From the NCBI GenBank assembly GCA_029821875.1, contig JALGXW010000002.1:124001-188000 (forward strand): a stretch of 64,000 nt of DNA. The letters are read 5' to 3'. This document shows, in pieces, positions 18,585 through 27,643 of this stretch; positions within the stretch are counted from its first letter, which is position 1; each line of letters starts with the position of its first letter. The notes beneath the pieces were generated by a model that made no database searches, had not been told where the DNA came from, and saw only the letters and a program-made list of their open reading frames with translations. The position numbers and the translations under genes were made by a program. This DNA is from Candidatus Hebobacterum abditum. GTDB lineage: Bacteria > Armatimonadota > Hebobacteria > Hebobacterales > Hebobacteraceae.

Positions 18585-19894
18585 AGACGGCCGACCAGGC
18601 GGCAGTGGCATCGGTCGTGAGCGGCAGTCCCGCTGGCCGAGCGGGCATCCGACCGGGAGAACGACTTCTGCGCGTGAATGGGAGGGTCGCTCGCGACTAC
18701 ATAGACTACCGCTATCTGGCTGCTGAGAGAGAGGTCGAGCTTTTGCTCGTCGGCGGCAGCGGGCAACGGCATCGTGTCATGATATGCAAGGAGGTCGACG
18801 AGGACGTCGGTCTGCGTTTCTCTCAGGACGTGTTCGACGGCCTGATCACGTGTGCGAATCACTGTCCCTTCTGCTTTGTCTCTCAGCTCCCAAGCGGTCT
18901 TCGACCGAGTCTCTATGTGCGCGATGACGACTATCGCCTCTCCTTCCTGCACGGCAACTTCATCACGCTTACGAACCTGACATCGGCCGACAGGGCGCGC
19001 ATCGCCGAGCTCCACCTGTCGCCACTCTATGTCTCAGTCCACGCGACTGAGCCCAGCGTGAGGGAGCAGATCTTCGGCGGGCCGACACCCGATGTGCTCT
19101 CGGAGATGCAGCAGCTCGGCGCAGAGGGCATCGAGTTTCACTGCCAGATCGTTGTTTGCCCCGGCATCAACAACGGTGTCCACCTGGAGAGAACTGTGCG
19201 CGACCTGGCCGCTCTGCATCCCGCAGTTCGATCGGTCGGCGTCGTGCCAGTCGGCTTGACGAAACACAGAAGCGGGCGGCCTCCCATGCGTCCAGTCACG
19301 GCAGCGATGCGGCGGAAGTTGGTCGAGGCGATCCACGGGTGGCAGAGCGGTTTACGACGGGAGCTGGGCACACGACTTGTGTTTGCCGCAGATGAGCTGT
19401 ATCTTCAGGCCGGCCTGCCACTGCCGAAGCGTTCTGAGTACGAGGGCTTCGCTCAATTGGGCAACGGGATCGGGAATGCTCGTCTCTTCCTCGAAAGCCT
19501 ACACCGAACACGGCCACCGAAACTCCAGCGGCCGGCGGCAGTGGCGCTGGTCACCGGCGAGATGGCGGCCCCGCTGGTCCAGCGGCTGGCGGAGACGCTT
19601 GGCGCTGGCGACGTCAGGCCGGAGGTCTGTGTCGTGGCGAACGAGCTGCTCGGCCCGGCGGTCACTGCCGCGGGCCTGCTGGCCGGCCGCGATGTGGCCC
19701 GGGCACTACGCGGCGCACGCGTCGATCTAGTGATCGTTCCCGGGACCGCGCTCAAGGACGAGACGCTCTTCTTGGACGACGTGACGCTTGACGAAGTGTC
19801 CCAGTTGGCCGGGGTGGCTGTGGCAGCGGCGAGCACGCCGGGCGAGGCAACGGCCGCCATACGAAGATTCGACCGCAGGAGACATCGGCGGTGA
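18581..19894 (+). CDS. DUF512 family protein (PDZ-like plus radical-SAM-like)
   Basis: 437 residues. Residues 1-65 look like a PDZ domain ('VVSGSPAGRAGIRPGERLLRVNG' as two blocks). The middle carries 'CANHCPFCFV' (C91, C95, C98), a CxxxCxxC cluster motif of radical SAM type, followed by 'LHLSPLYVSVHATEP'. The C-terminal DUF512 part has 'VALVTGEMAAPL' and 'VPGTALKDETLFLDDVTL'. The family is conserved beside der in many Gram-positive-type lineages, but its reaction is unknown. It overlaps ispH and der by 4 nt each, so all three are translationally coupled. Confidence 0.88.
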   Translation: MKTADQAAVASVVSGSPAGRAGIRPGERLLRVNGRVARDYIDYRYLAAEREVELLLVGGSGQRHRVMICKEVDEDVGLRFSQDVFDGLITCANHCPFCFVSQLPSGLRPSLYVRDDDYRLSFLHGNFITLTNLTSADRARIAELHLSPLYVSVHATEPSVREQIFGGPTPDVLSEMQQLGAEGIEFHCQIVVCPGINNGVHLERTVRDLAALHPAVRSVGVVPVGLTKHRSGRPPMRPVTAAMRRKLVEAIHGWQSGLRRELGTRLVFAADELYLQAGLPLPKRSEYEGFAQLGNGIGNARLFLESLHRTRPPKLQRPAAVALVTGEMAAPLVQRLAETLGAGDVRPEVCVVANELLGPAVTAAGLLAGRDVARALRGARVDLVIVPGTALKDETLFLDDVTLDEVSQLAGVAVAAASTPGEATAAIRRFDRRRHRR

Positions 19895-21258
19895 CTGCCA
19901 TCCGAGACCGCGGCGTTGTCGCCATCGTGGGTCGGCCCAACGTCGGAAAGTCGACGTTGTTCAACCGCATCGCCGGTCGCCGTATCTCCATCGAGGAGGA
20001 GACGCCGGGGATCACCCGGGATCGCCTCTACGCCGACTGCGAATGGATGGGGAAGCGCTTCACGTTGATCGACACGGGGGGCCTCGCCACGGAGAAAGAC
20101 AACTTGCATGCGCAGGTGAGGCGGCAGATCGAGTTCGCGATCGAAGAGGCGGATGTCATTGTCTTCGTGGTGGATGCAAAGGACGGCATTGCCCCGTTCG
20201 ACGAGGAAATCGCCGAGCGTCTACGCAAGACGGGGAAGCCCATCGCGGTCGCCGTCAACAAGGTGGACAGCAGGCGCCGCGAAGATGGCGTGCCGGACTT
20301 CTACCGCCTCGCGACCGGCAACGTTGTCGGCATTTCCGCGGCCCACGGCCTGCTCGTGGACGAGCTGCTGGACATCGTCGCCGAGCATCTGCCCGAGACG
20401 GCGCCGGCCGCCGAGGATGAAGATGTCGTCAGGGTCGCCATCGTCGGCCGGCCGAACGTCGGGAAGTCATCTCTGCTCAACGCGATTCTGGGCGAGGACA
20501 GGGTCGTCGTCGACTCTCGTCCCGGCACGACGCGAGATTCCATCGACACGAACTACGAGTGGCGCGGCCAGCCCCTCATCCTTATCGACACGGCCGGGGT
20601 GAGGAGGAAGAGCCGCGTGAGGGAATCGTTCGAGTACTACAGCGTTCTCCGCGCCTTCGGCGCCATAGAGCGTTGTGATGTGGCGCTCACTCTGATCGAC
20701 GCGTCGGCCGGGCTGACCGACCAGGACAAGCGAATCGCGGGCCGCGCGCATGAGGAGGGAAAGGCTCAAGTTTTCGTCGTGAGCAAGTGGGATCTGCGAG
20801 CGTCCAGTGATGTAGCCGAGCAGGCCGGCCGGACGCTCATGGCCGACTTCGGGCGCGAGATACAGGCATGGCTCCCCGAGATCAGCTACGCTCCGGTCGC
20901 CTTCACCTCCGCTCTGGAGCACACGGGGATCGAGGCTCTGCTGGATACGGCGGTTGAGGTGGCGGAGCAGCACGCCTACCGCTTCCAGACCGCGGAGCTC
21001 AATCGTATCTTCGAGGAGGCAACCTGGGACCGGCCGCTCTCCCGGAAGGGCAAGCAACTCAAGATCTACTACGTGACCCAGGTCGGCGTCCGGCCTCCGA
21101 CGCTTGCGCTCTACGTCAACGACCCGCGGCTTGTGCATTTCTCGCATCGAGCTTACCTGCAGAACCAACTCCGGAAGCGTGTCTCCTTGGAGGGCACGCC
21201 GATTCGGTTTCTCGTCCGGAAAGCTCGCGGACGGGAGAGCCGAGCGAGGAGGCGATGA
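19891..21258 (+). CDS. der: Ribosome biogenesis GTPase Der (EngA)
   Basis: 455 residues with the tandem GTPase domains diagnostic of Der, which acts in 50S ribosome assembly. The first G domain has 'GRPNVGKSTLFNRI' and 'DTGG'. The second has 'GRPNVGKSSLLNAI', 'DTAGVRRKSRV' and 'SKWDL'. The C-terminal KH-like domain contains 'LKIYYVTQVGVRPPT'. GTG 19891 overlaps the previous stop by 4 nt, and the stop overlaps plsY by 4 nt. Confidence 0.96.
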   Translation: MTAIRDRGVVAIVGRPNVGKSTLFNRIAGRRISIEEETPGITRDRLYADCEWMGKRFTLIDTGGLATEKDNLHAQVRRQIEFAIEEADVIVFVVDAKDGIAPFDEEIAERLRKTGKPIAVAVNKVDSRRREDGVPDFYRLATGNVVGISAAHGLLVDELLDIVAEHLPETAPAAEDEDVVRVAIVGRPNVGKSSLLNAILGEDRVVVDSRPGTTRDSIDTNYEWRGQPLILIDTAGVRRKSRVRESFEYYSVLRAFGAIERCDVALTLIDASAGLTDQDKRIAGRAHEEGKAQVFVVSKWDLRASSDVAEQAGRTLMADFGREIQAWLPEISYAPVAFTSALEHTGIEALLDTAVEVAEQHAYRFQTAELNRIFEEATWDRPLSRKGKQLKIYYVTQVGVRPPTLALYVNDPRLVHFSHRAYLQNQLRKRVSLEGTPIRFLVRKARGRESRARRR

Positions 21259-21869
21259 TGCGCATCGTCCTGCTGATTATGGGCTCCTACCTCTTGGGCG
21301 GCGTCCCCTTTGGTGTGATCGTGGGCCGGCTCCGCGGCGTGGACGTCCGCAGATATGGCAGTGGTAACATCGGCTCCTCGAACGTGCTGCGAGTCCTCGG
21401 GCCGGGTCCGGCATCGCTCGTCCTCGTGGCCGACGCGATGAAGGGCGCTTTGCCCGTTGTCCTCGGCCGGTGGCTCATGCGGACGTGGTCGCTGGGCGAG
21501 GCCGATCTGTGGGTTCTCGCCTTCGGGGCGGCGGCGATTCTCGGCCATACGTTCTCCGTCTTCCTGACCTTCCGAGGGGGGAGGGCTGTCGCCGCGACGC
21601 TCGGGGTCCTCCTCGCGATGGCGTGGCAGGCGGCGCTCTTTGGTCTCGCCGTGTGGCTGCTGGTGGTCGCCGTTAGCCGGTACATCTCCGTCGCCTCGAT
21701 CACGGCCTCGGCCACGGTCCCCATCTACCTGGCCGCAACCGCGGTTCGCTGGGAATGGGTCGCTTTCTGGACTGCGGTCGCGGCGCTTATCATCGCGCGG
21801 CACATCCCCAACCTGGGAAGGCTCCTCGAGGGCACTGAGTCGAAGATAGGCGAGAGAGTGGAGTTGTAG
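21255..21869 (+). CDS. plsY: Glycerol-3-phosphate acyltransferase PlsY
   Basis: 204 residues, multi-pass membrane enzyme that moves acyl from acyl-phosphate to glycerol-3-phosphate, the first phospholipid step. PlsY motifs are 'SYLLGGVPFGVIVG', 'YGSGNIGSSNVLRVLG', 'LGHTFSVFLTFRGGRAVA' and 'IARHIPNLGRLLEGTESKI'. The usual 'GxKGVAT' is here 'RGGRAVAATLG', with Gly-Arg in place of Gly-Lys. It overlaps der by 4 nt and lies before gpsA, which makes its substrate glycerol-3-phosphate. Confidence 0.93.
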   Translation: MMRIVLLIMGSYLLGGVPFGVIVGRLRGVDVRRYGSGNIGSSNVLRVLGPGPASLVLVADAMKGALPVVLGRWLMRTWSLGEADLWVLAFGAAAILGHTFSVFLTFRGGRAVAATLGVLLAMAWQAALFGLAVWLLVVAVSRYISVASITASATVPIYLAATAVRWEWVAFWTAVAALIIARHIPNLGRLLEGTESKIGERVEL

Positions 21870-21944
21870 CGAGTTCTCTGGGGTCGCCAGTGGCGCAGGC
21901 GCCACGATCTCTGTCAGAAGGGCGACCAGGAGAGGGATCCTGGA

Positions 21945-22967
21945 GTGGCTGCAGAGCGCGGGACAATTGCCGTCGTCGGCGCCGGAAGCTGGGGGACGGC
22001 ACTCAGCATTGCCCTGGGCCGTGCCAACTGGAACGTCTCGCTCTGGGCGCGGCGGCCCGAGCTCGCCAAGGCCATGGGGCGCCGAGGGCGCAACCCGGAA
22101 TACCTCTCTGAGTTCCAGCTGCCCGAGAGCCTGCAAGCCACGGCGGATTTGGGTGAGGCCGTCGGGGGCGCGAGTTTGATCGTGCTGGCGGTCCCATCAC
22201 AGGGAGTCCGGACCGTCTGCCAGCGATTGGCGACCAGGCTGGGGGAGCGGCCGGGCCTGGTGAGCGCCGCCAAGGGACTCGAGCCGGAGACGGGCCAGAG
22301 ACTGTCCGAGGTTATCGCCGAATGCTTGGGCGGGAACAGCAAGGCCCGCATCGCGGTGCTGTCGGGGCCAAACCTGGCTGCGGAGGTGGCGGCAGGACAC
22401 GCCACCGTCAGCGTTGCCGCCTCGCGCGACAGGCAGTTCGCGACCGAGGTGCAGGCAGCCATGAGTACGGCTCGCTTTCGGGTCTACACCAACCCGGATG
22501 TCCTCGGCGTCGAGCTCGGGGGCGTACTGAAGAACATCGTTGCGATCGGCGCCGGCATCAGCGACGGACTCGGCTTCGGCGACAACACGAAGGCGGCACT
22601 CGTGACCCGGGGCCTGGCAGAGATGACGCGCCTCGGTGTGGCTCTGGGAGCGCAGGCGGCGACGTTCGGCGGACTCTCGGGGATGGGAGACTTGGTCGTC
22701 ACATGCGCGGGAAGGAAGAGCCGGAACTATAGGGTCGGCTACGAGCTAGCCCAGGGCCGGCGTCTCGAAGACGTGCTCCGGGAAATGGCCCCTCAGATCG
22801 TGGAGGGTGTCGAGACGACCGGGCCGGCACTGCGTCTGGCAGCGGCGCACGGCGTGGAGATGCCGATCGCGGCCGCGGTGCACCAGGTGTTGTTCGAAGG
22901 CGTGGAACCTGTGGATGCAGTCGCCTCCCTGATGACCAGAGCGTGGCGCGACGAGTTGGACGGTTGA
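21945..22967 (+). CDS. gpsA: Glycerol-3-phosphate dehydrogenase [NAD(P)+]
   Basis: 340 residues. It reduces dihydroxyacetone phosphate to glycerol-3-phosphate for lipid synthesis. The cofactor loop is 'VVGAGSWGTALSIAL', then 'SAAKGLEPETG', 'LSGPNLAAEVA', and the catalytic Lys in 'ALKN'-type 'GGVLKNIVAIGAGISDGL'. 'LSGMGDLVVTCAGRKSRN' is typical of GpsA. GTG 21945 follows AGGAGAGG (21929-21936). The 75-nt gap after plsY holds no evident promoter, so it is probably the last gene of the ispH-der operon. Confidence 0.95.
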   Translation: MAAERGTIAVVGAGSWGTALSIALGRANWNVSLWARRPELAKAMGRRGRNPEYLSEFQLPESLQATADLGEAVGGASLIVLAVPSQGVRTVCQRLATRLGERPGLVSAAKGLEPETGQRLSEVIAECLGGNSKARIAVLSGPNLAAEVAAGHATVSVAASRDRQFATEVQAAMSTARFRVYTNPDVLGVELGGVLKNIVAIGAGISDGLGFGDNTKAALVTRGLAEMTRLGVALGAQAATFGGLSGMGDLVVTCAGRKSRNYRVGYELAQGRRLEDVLREMAPQIVEGVETTGPALRLAAAHGVEMPIAAAVHQVLFEGVEPVDAVASLMTRAWRDELDG

Positions 22968-22993
22968 GATGACGCTTGGCGGGGCGCGGTGCG

Positions 22994-23380
22994 CTAGACA
23001 GAGACTCGCGCGCCGGAGGTGACCTCTTCGAGCAGCTTCGTCACCTGCGACAGGCTGAAGGGCTTGCAGAGGCAGGCCGCGGCCCCGCTCTGCAGCGCCT
23101 CGTCGATGATGTCGTCCTTGGCGAAGCCGGTGATCATGACGAAGGTCGCTTCGGGCTGGAGCTCTCGCAGCTTCTTCAGCGCCTCCAGGCCGCTCATGCC
23201 GGGCATGCGGATGTCGAGGAACACGAGGTCGAAGGTGTTCTCGCCCGCCAGCTCGATCCCAGCGGCGCCGTCCTGGCATGTGGTCACACTGTGTCCGAAG
23301 CGTGTGAGGACGTCCTGCAGGAGCATGCAGATGCTCTGCTCGTCGTCGACAACCAGTATCTGAAGTGGCTTGGCGGACAC
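22994..23380 (-). CDS. Stand-alone response-regulator receiver protein
   Basis: 128 residues, receiver domain only, with no output domain. The acidic pair is D12/D13 ('VVDDEQ'), the phosphorylation site D56 ('VFLDIRMPG'), T84 ('MITGFA') and K106 ('CLCKPF'). GTG 23380 is chosen because GGGAGG lies 6 nt upstream and the domain begins there; upstream in-frame residues lack homology. CheY- or Spo0F-like, so it probably acts by protein contact in a phosphorelay. No sensor kinase is in the window. It is divergent from the HEAT protein gene. Confidence 0.88.
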   Translation of the reverse strand: MSAKPLQILVVDDEQSICMLLQDVLTRFGHSVTTCQDGAAGIELAGENTFDLVFLDIRMPGMSGLEALKKLRELQPEATFVMITGFAKDDIIDEALQSGAAACLCKPFSLSQVTKLLEEVTSGARVSV

Positions 23381-23541
23381 GTTCTGCCTCCCGCGAGGGC
23401 AATCTGGGGTCCGGGGTCCGTCATCCGCCTCCCGTGCACCAGACTTATTCCACAATTCGGCAGGGCGGCGGGAAGCGAAGAGGACTGGGGCGGCCTGCGC
23501 CGAAGAGGCGAACTGCAAACAGCGTACGGAGGGTTCCGGCT

Positions 23542-24993
23542 ATGGAAGGTCGTCGTCGGCCGACCGGCTACATCGTGGTTGCTGTGATCGCCCTCGTGCT
23601 CATCGGCTGGCTGGTGCAGCGGTACGTGGTGAAGCGTGGGCTGATAAGGGATCTGGGCACGAACAACATGCAGGTCAGGATCGATGCGGCTCGCAGGTTG
23701 ATCGAGATGGAGAAGCTGTCCGACTCCCTGCCGGCCCAGCATATCATCGTCCGGAGCAAGACCGCCAGAGCACTCGGTGAGATCGGTGATGACGATGCTT
23801 TGGGCGTCTTGGGCGAGATCCTTGAGGATCAGGAGGAGGCGCCGCGGAGATGGGCGCGCAATGCCCTCGTGGCCCAGGGCATGAGGGCAATGCCGGTGCT
23901 CTTCGCCGCGCTGTCGGCAGGGGGCGGTACGCAGGAGGAGGCCCTCAACGGGCTGGAGCAGATAGCTGAGGACATCGGGCCTCAGCGGGTCGCAGCGCAG
24001 CTCCGTTTCTTCCTGTCCGACGGCTCAGCCGCCGCCGGCGCAGCTGAGGCCTGTGCGCGCGTTGGCGCAGTGGGCATCGATGCGCTCCTGCGGGCATGCT
24101 ACAACGATCACGACAAGATGCGTGACAGGGGCCTTGGCAATCTGGGGAAGGAGGGGATCGAGGCGGCCGTCGAGCCGGCCCTCTATAACCTTGAGCCGCT
24201 GGACAAGAGCCGCAAGGGCGGCGCCATTAAGGCACTGGGCCTGATCGGCGACCCGAGCGTCGTTCCGGCGATCATTCCCTTCCTGGAGGACAAGGACAAC
24301 CGCGAGGCCGCCGCAACGGCCCTTGGGCGAATCGGCGACGCCCGGGCCGTCGAGCCGATAGTCGCCACGCTCATGGAGACCGAGAAGCGCTACCGGAACG
24401 CGGCCATCCTGGCCTTGCGCAGACTGGGCCCGGGTGGGTTCCCTGCCCTGACAAGAGAGCTCCGATCTGACGAAGTGCTCATGCGCCGCGGCGCGGCCGC
24501 CGCTCTCGTCGGGTCTCGGTCGCCCAGGGTCAACGGACCCCTCACGACAGCACTGAGGGACCCGGATGCCGAGGTCCGCGCCTCGGCCGCGCTTGCCCTC
24601 GGCTGGCCGGGGAACATCGGTGTCGTTCCAGCTCTCGTTGGGGCGCTTTCCGACACGAGCTGGCAGGTCGTGGACGCGGCGGTGACTGCTCTCGGTGACA
24701 TAGGCCTCCATGCCATACACCCGCTTCTGAATGTGCTTCGGGACCCGAGCTCGGACCTCACAGTCCGCTACCAGATCTCTCGTGCCTTTGCCGCAATCGG
24801 CAGGCCGGCCGTGCCCAAGCTCACGGTCGCTCTGCGCGACTCGGACCCCGATGTCGTCACGTGGTGTGCCGTTGCCCTGGGCGAGATCGGGGACCAGAGG
24901 GCCGTTGCGCCGCTGCAGGAGCTGGCCGATAGGGCTGATCCTGACCTGCGCTGGGTCTTGGAAGAACAGCTGAGGCGCCTGGCGACCCTCTGA
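23542..24993 (+). CDS. Membrane-anchored HEAT-repeat protein
   Basis: 483 residues. One N-terminal membrane helix ('GYIVVAVIALVLIGWLV', about 9-25) is followed by about a dozen HEAT/PBS-lyase-type repeats ('ARALGEIGDDDALGVLGEIL', 'TALGRIGDARAVEPIVATL', 'VALGEIGDQRAVAPLQEL'). HEAT solenoids bind other proteins; no enzyme motif is present. ATG 23542 is preferred over an upstream in-frame start because GGAGGG (23528-23533) lies 8 nt upstream and the helix starts right after. A second protein of this design is at 44310-45695. Confidence 0.82.
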   Translation: MEGRRRPTGYIVVAVIALVLIGWLVQRYVVKRGLIRDLGTNNMQVRIDAARRLIEMEKLSDSLPAQHIIVRSKTARALGEIGDDDALGVLGEILEDQEEAPRRWARNALVAQGMRAMPVLFAALSAGGGTQEEALNGLEQIAEDIGPQRVAAQLRFFLSDGSAAAGAAEACARVGAVGIDALLRACYNDHDKMRDRGLGNLGKEGIEAAVEPALYNLEPLDKSRKGGAIKALGLIGDPSVVPAIIPFLEDKDNREAAATALGRIGDARAVEPIVATLMETEKRYRNAAILALRRLGPGGFPALTRELRSDEVLMRRGAAAALVGSRSPRVNGPLTTALRDPDAEVRASAALALGWPGNIGVVPALVGALSDTSWQVVDAAVTALGDIGLHAIHPLLNVLRDPSSDLTVRYQISRAFAAIGRPAVPKLTVALRDSDPDVVTWCAVALGEIGDQRAVAPLQELADRADPDLRWVLEEQLRRLATL

Positions 24994-25003
24994 GAGCACT
25001 CCC

Positions 25004-25020
25004 AAGCCACGTCTTGGCTT
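25004..25020 (+). terminator. Weak hairpin after the HEAT-protein gene
   Basis: AAGCCA and TGGCTT form a 6-bp stem with loop CGTCT, followed by the pyrimidine-rich CCTCTCTG. It lies 10 nt after the stop and before the dnaK promoter. Weak; it may only reduce read-through. Confidence 0.3.
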
Positions 25021-25101
25021 CCTCTCTGAGCAAGAAGATCTGCTGTAGTCTCTGGAATCTACCCCAGATGGGCGCAGAGCCTCACATCTTCGCTTGCCAC
25101 C

Positions 25102-25126
25102 CGCTTGACAACAATGTTGTCAAGCG
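25102..25126. promoter_or_regulatory. HspR-type operator (HAIR-like palindrome)
   Basis: A perfect inverted repeat: CGCTTGACAACA (25102-25113), one central A, and TGTTGTCAAGCG (25115-25126). The HspR-associated inverted repeat known from Streptomyces and Mycobacterium is CTTGAGT-N7-ACTCAAG. Here it is CTTGACA-N7-TGTCAAG, with the same spacing and five of seven bases per arm. It covers the -35 box and spacer of the dnaK promoter, and an hspR-type gene lies in the operon, so autoregulated repression is expected. Confidence 0.85.
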
Positions 25127-25134
25127 ATTACAAT
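25105..25134 (+). promoter_or_regulatory. dnaK operon promoter
   Basis: TTGACA (25105-25110), an 18-bp spacer and TACAAT (25129-25134) form a strong sigma-70-like promoter. The -35 box is part of the palindromic operator. Initiation near 25141 would leave a leader of about 105 nt before the dnaK start. Confidence 0.8.
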
Positions 25135-25246
25135 TGGGTACGCTAATACCTGCTGCGAAGCTGTGCAGGGGGAAAGTGCCGTACGTTCCGATTCTGGCCG
25201 TCTGGGGCGCCTGGCGCCTCATAGGCACTAACGGAGGTCTACTGTC

Positions 25247-27169
25247 GTGGCAAAAGTGATCGGGATTGACTTAGGTACGACCAACTCGGTGGTAGCCGTG
25301 ATCGAAGGGGGCGAGCCGGTCGTCATTCCCAACGCGGAGGGAAGTCGGCTGACGCCGTCGGTGGTGGGCTTCACCAAGGGCGGAGAACGTCTCGTGGGCC
25401 AGCCTGCGAAACGGCAGGCCGTCATCAACGCAGAGAATACAGTCTACTCGATAAAGCGGTTCATGGGTCGGCGCTTCTCGGAGGTGGAGAGCGAACGCGC
25501 CATGGTGCCGTTTCGAGTGGTGCAGGGCCAGAACGACATGGCCGTGGTCGAAATCGGGGAGAAGCGGTACACCCCGGAGGAGGTCTCGGCCATGGTGCTC
25601 AGGAAGCTGCGGGAGGACGCGGAGGCCTACCTCGGCGAGAAGGTAGCGCGGGCAGTCGTAACGGTTCCTGCCTACTTCAACGATGCGCAACGCACCGCCA
25701 CCAAGAACGCGGGGGAGATCGCGGGACTGGAAGTGCTGCGCATTGTCAACGAGCCGACGGCCGCGGCGCTGGCCTACGGATTTGCGCGCGGCGACTCCGC
25801 GACCGAACAGAAGATCCTCGTCTGGGACCTCGGCGGCGGCACCTTCGACGTGTCCCTGCTGGAGGTGGGCGAGGCGGTGTGCGAGGTCAAGGCCACGAAC
25901 GGCGACACCCATCTCGGCGGCGACGACTGGGACGAGCGTATCGTCAACCACGTGGCCGATGAGTTCCAGAAGGAACAGGGCATCGACCTCAGGCAGGACC
26001 GGCAGGCGTTGCAGCGCCTGCGAGAGGCGGCCGAGAAGGCGAAGGTCGAGCTCTCGTCCATGGTCCAGACAAGCATCAACCTGCCGTTCGTCACGGCCGA
26101 TCAGACGGGTCCCAAGCACCTGGACACGAACCTCACCCGAGCGAAGTTCGAGGAGCTCACCCAGGATCTTCTGGAGCGGATGGTGGGTCCTTTCGAGCAG
26201 GCGTTAAGCGATGCCAAGATCAAGGCGCAGGATTTGGATGCGGTGGTCCTCGTCGGTGGCGCGACGCGGATGCCTATGGTTCAGGAACTGATCCGCCGGC
26301 TGACCGAGAGGGAGCCCCACAAGGGTGTGAACCCCGATGAAGTGGTAGCGATGGGGGCGGCGATACAGGCGGGCATCATCGTCCGCGAGGTGCACGATGT
26401 GCTGCTGCTGGACGTAACTCCTCTCTCGCTTGGCATTGAGACCCTCGGCGGTGTCATGACCAGGCTGATCGAGCGGAACACGACGATCCCGACGCAGAAG
26501 ACGGAGGTGTTCACGACCGCCGCTGACAGCCAAACCGAGGTGGAGGTGCACGTATGTCAGGGCGAGCGTCCCATGTCCAAGGACAACCGAAGCCTGGGCC
26601 GCTTTCGCCTGACCGGCATCCCTCCCGCGCCGCGGGGCGTGCCGAAGGTCGAGGTGTCGTTCAACATCGACGCCAACGGCATCCTCCAAGTCGCTGCCAA
26701 GGACATGGCGACTGGCAACAAGCAGGAGATCACGATCTCAGGCTCCAGCCAGCTTGAGCGCGGCGAGGTCGAGCGGATGGTCACAGAGGCCGAGCACCAT
26801 GCAGAGGAGGACCGCCAGGCGCGTGACGAGGCGGATACGCGCAATCAGGCGGAGACGCTCATGTACACCGCCGAGCGAAGTCTCAAGGATCTCGGCGACA
26901 AAGTGCCTCCTGACAAGAAGCAGGCGGCCGAGGAGGCGATCAAGGAGGTCCGGGAGGTGCTTCAGGGCCAGGACGCAGCTCGCATCCGGGCCGCCGCCGA
27001 TCGCCTTCAGCAGCTCTTCGCGGAGATCTCCCAGGCCGCCTACGAGCAAGCCGGTGCAGGGCAGGAGGCCGCTGGCACCCCGACTGAAGGCGCTGGCGAG
27101 GCCGAGGAAGCGGGAGCCGAGGGGGGCGATGAAGGCGTGATTGATGCCGAGTTCCGAGAAAGCGAGTAG
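25247..27169 (+). CDS. dnaK: Chaperone DnaK (Hsp70)
   Basis: 640 residues, the usual length. The ATPase domain has '[13 protein letters not shown]', '[19 protein letters not shown]', '[11 protein letters not shown]', '[10 protein letters not shown]' and '[14 protein letters not shown]'. The substrate domain has '[17 protein letters not shown]' and '[15 protein letters not shown]'. The C-terminal tail ends '[11 protein letters not shown]', matching the conserved EEV-like bacterial tail. GTG 25247 stands 8 nt after ACGGAGGT (25231-25238). It is the first gene of the HspR-type operon. Its nucleotide exchange partner GrpE is not encoded in this operon. Confidence 0.97.
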   Translation: MAKVIGIDLGTTNSVVAVIEGGEPVVIPNAEGSRLTPSVVGFTKGGERLVGQPAKRQAVINAENTVYSIKRFMGRRFSEVESERAMVPFRVVQGQNDMAVVEIGEKRYTPEEVSAMVLRKLREDAEAYLGEKVARAVVTVPAYFNDAQRTATKNAGEIAGLEVLRIVNEPTAAALAYGFARGDSATEQKILVWDLGGGTFDVSLLEVGEAVCEVKATNGDTHLGGDDWDERIVNHVADEFQKEQGIDLRQDRQALQRLREAAEKAKVELSSMVQTSINLPFVTADQTGPKHLDTNLTRAKFEELTQDLLERMVGPFEQALSDAKIKAQDLDAVVLVGGATRMPMVQELIRRLTEREPHKGVNPDEVVAMGAAIQAGIIVREVHDVLLLDVTPLSLGIETLGGVMTRLIERNTTIPTQKTEVFTTAADSQTEVEVHVCQGERPMSKDNRSLGRFRLTGIPPAPRGVPKVEVSFNIDANGILQVAAKDMATGNKQEITISGSSQLERGEVERMVTEAEHHAEEDRQARDEADTRNQAETLMYTAERSLKDLGDKVPPDKKQAAEEAIKEVREVLQGQDAARIRAAADRLQQLFAEISQAAYEQAGAGQEAAGTPTEGAGEAEEAGAEGGDEGVIDAEFRESE

Positions 27170-27200
27170 GTGTAGCCGCCGGGGCTGAAGGGGCAGTGCG

Positions 27201-27632
27201 ATGACATTCGGAGACTGGGAGGTTTTCGGTGATCTCACGCGGCTTCGGAGAAGCCTGAATGGCCACTCCGAAGCCGGCCGGCCCGGCCGCTATCCCACCG
27301 ATCAGGATGGTGTATGGGTCCCGCCTGTGGACATCTACGAGGAGGATGAGGCGCTCGTCCTTCTGGTGGACCTGCCAGGTCTCACGCGTGATGGCATAGA
27401 CCTGACGATCCACCAGGACAGCCTGACGCTGGAGGGCGAGAGGGCTGCCCCCGATGGCTGCGCCAGCATTCGCCTGGAACGGCCGATGGGCCGTTTTCGT
27501 CGCTCCTTCCGAATGCGTATGCCCGTCGATCCGGCAAGTGTCCAGGCGACATATCGGCACGGCGTCCTGCGCATTCGTCTGCCACGGTCTGCACCGCGCG
27601 GCCCGACACGCGTGAGTGTCAACGTCAAGTGA
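27201..27632 (+). CDS. Small heat-shock protein (Hsp20/alpha-crystallin family)
   Basis: 143 residues. The alpha-crystallin domain spans about 38-130: 'VPPVDIYEEDEALVLLVDLPG', split here as two blocks, then 'GIDLTIHQDSLTLEGER', the 'RSFRMRMPVD' strand, and 'ATYRHGVLRIRLPR' with the A-x-x-x-n-GvL motif. It is an ATP-independent holdase for unfolding proteins. It sits 31 nt after dnaK and 11 nt before dnaJ, the slot grpE often holds in HspR-controlled operons. AAGGGG before ATG 27201 is the likely ribosome site. Confidence 0.93.
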   Translation: MTFGDWEVFGDLTRLRRSLNGHSEAGRPGRYPTDQDGVWVPPVDIYEEDEALVLLVDLPGLTRDGIDLTIHQDSLTLEGERAAPDGCASIRLERPMGRFRRSFRMRMPVDPASVQATYRHGVLRIRLPRSAPRGPTRVSVNVK

Positions 27633-27643
27633 GGCGGAGCTAG

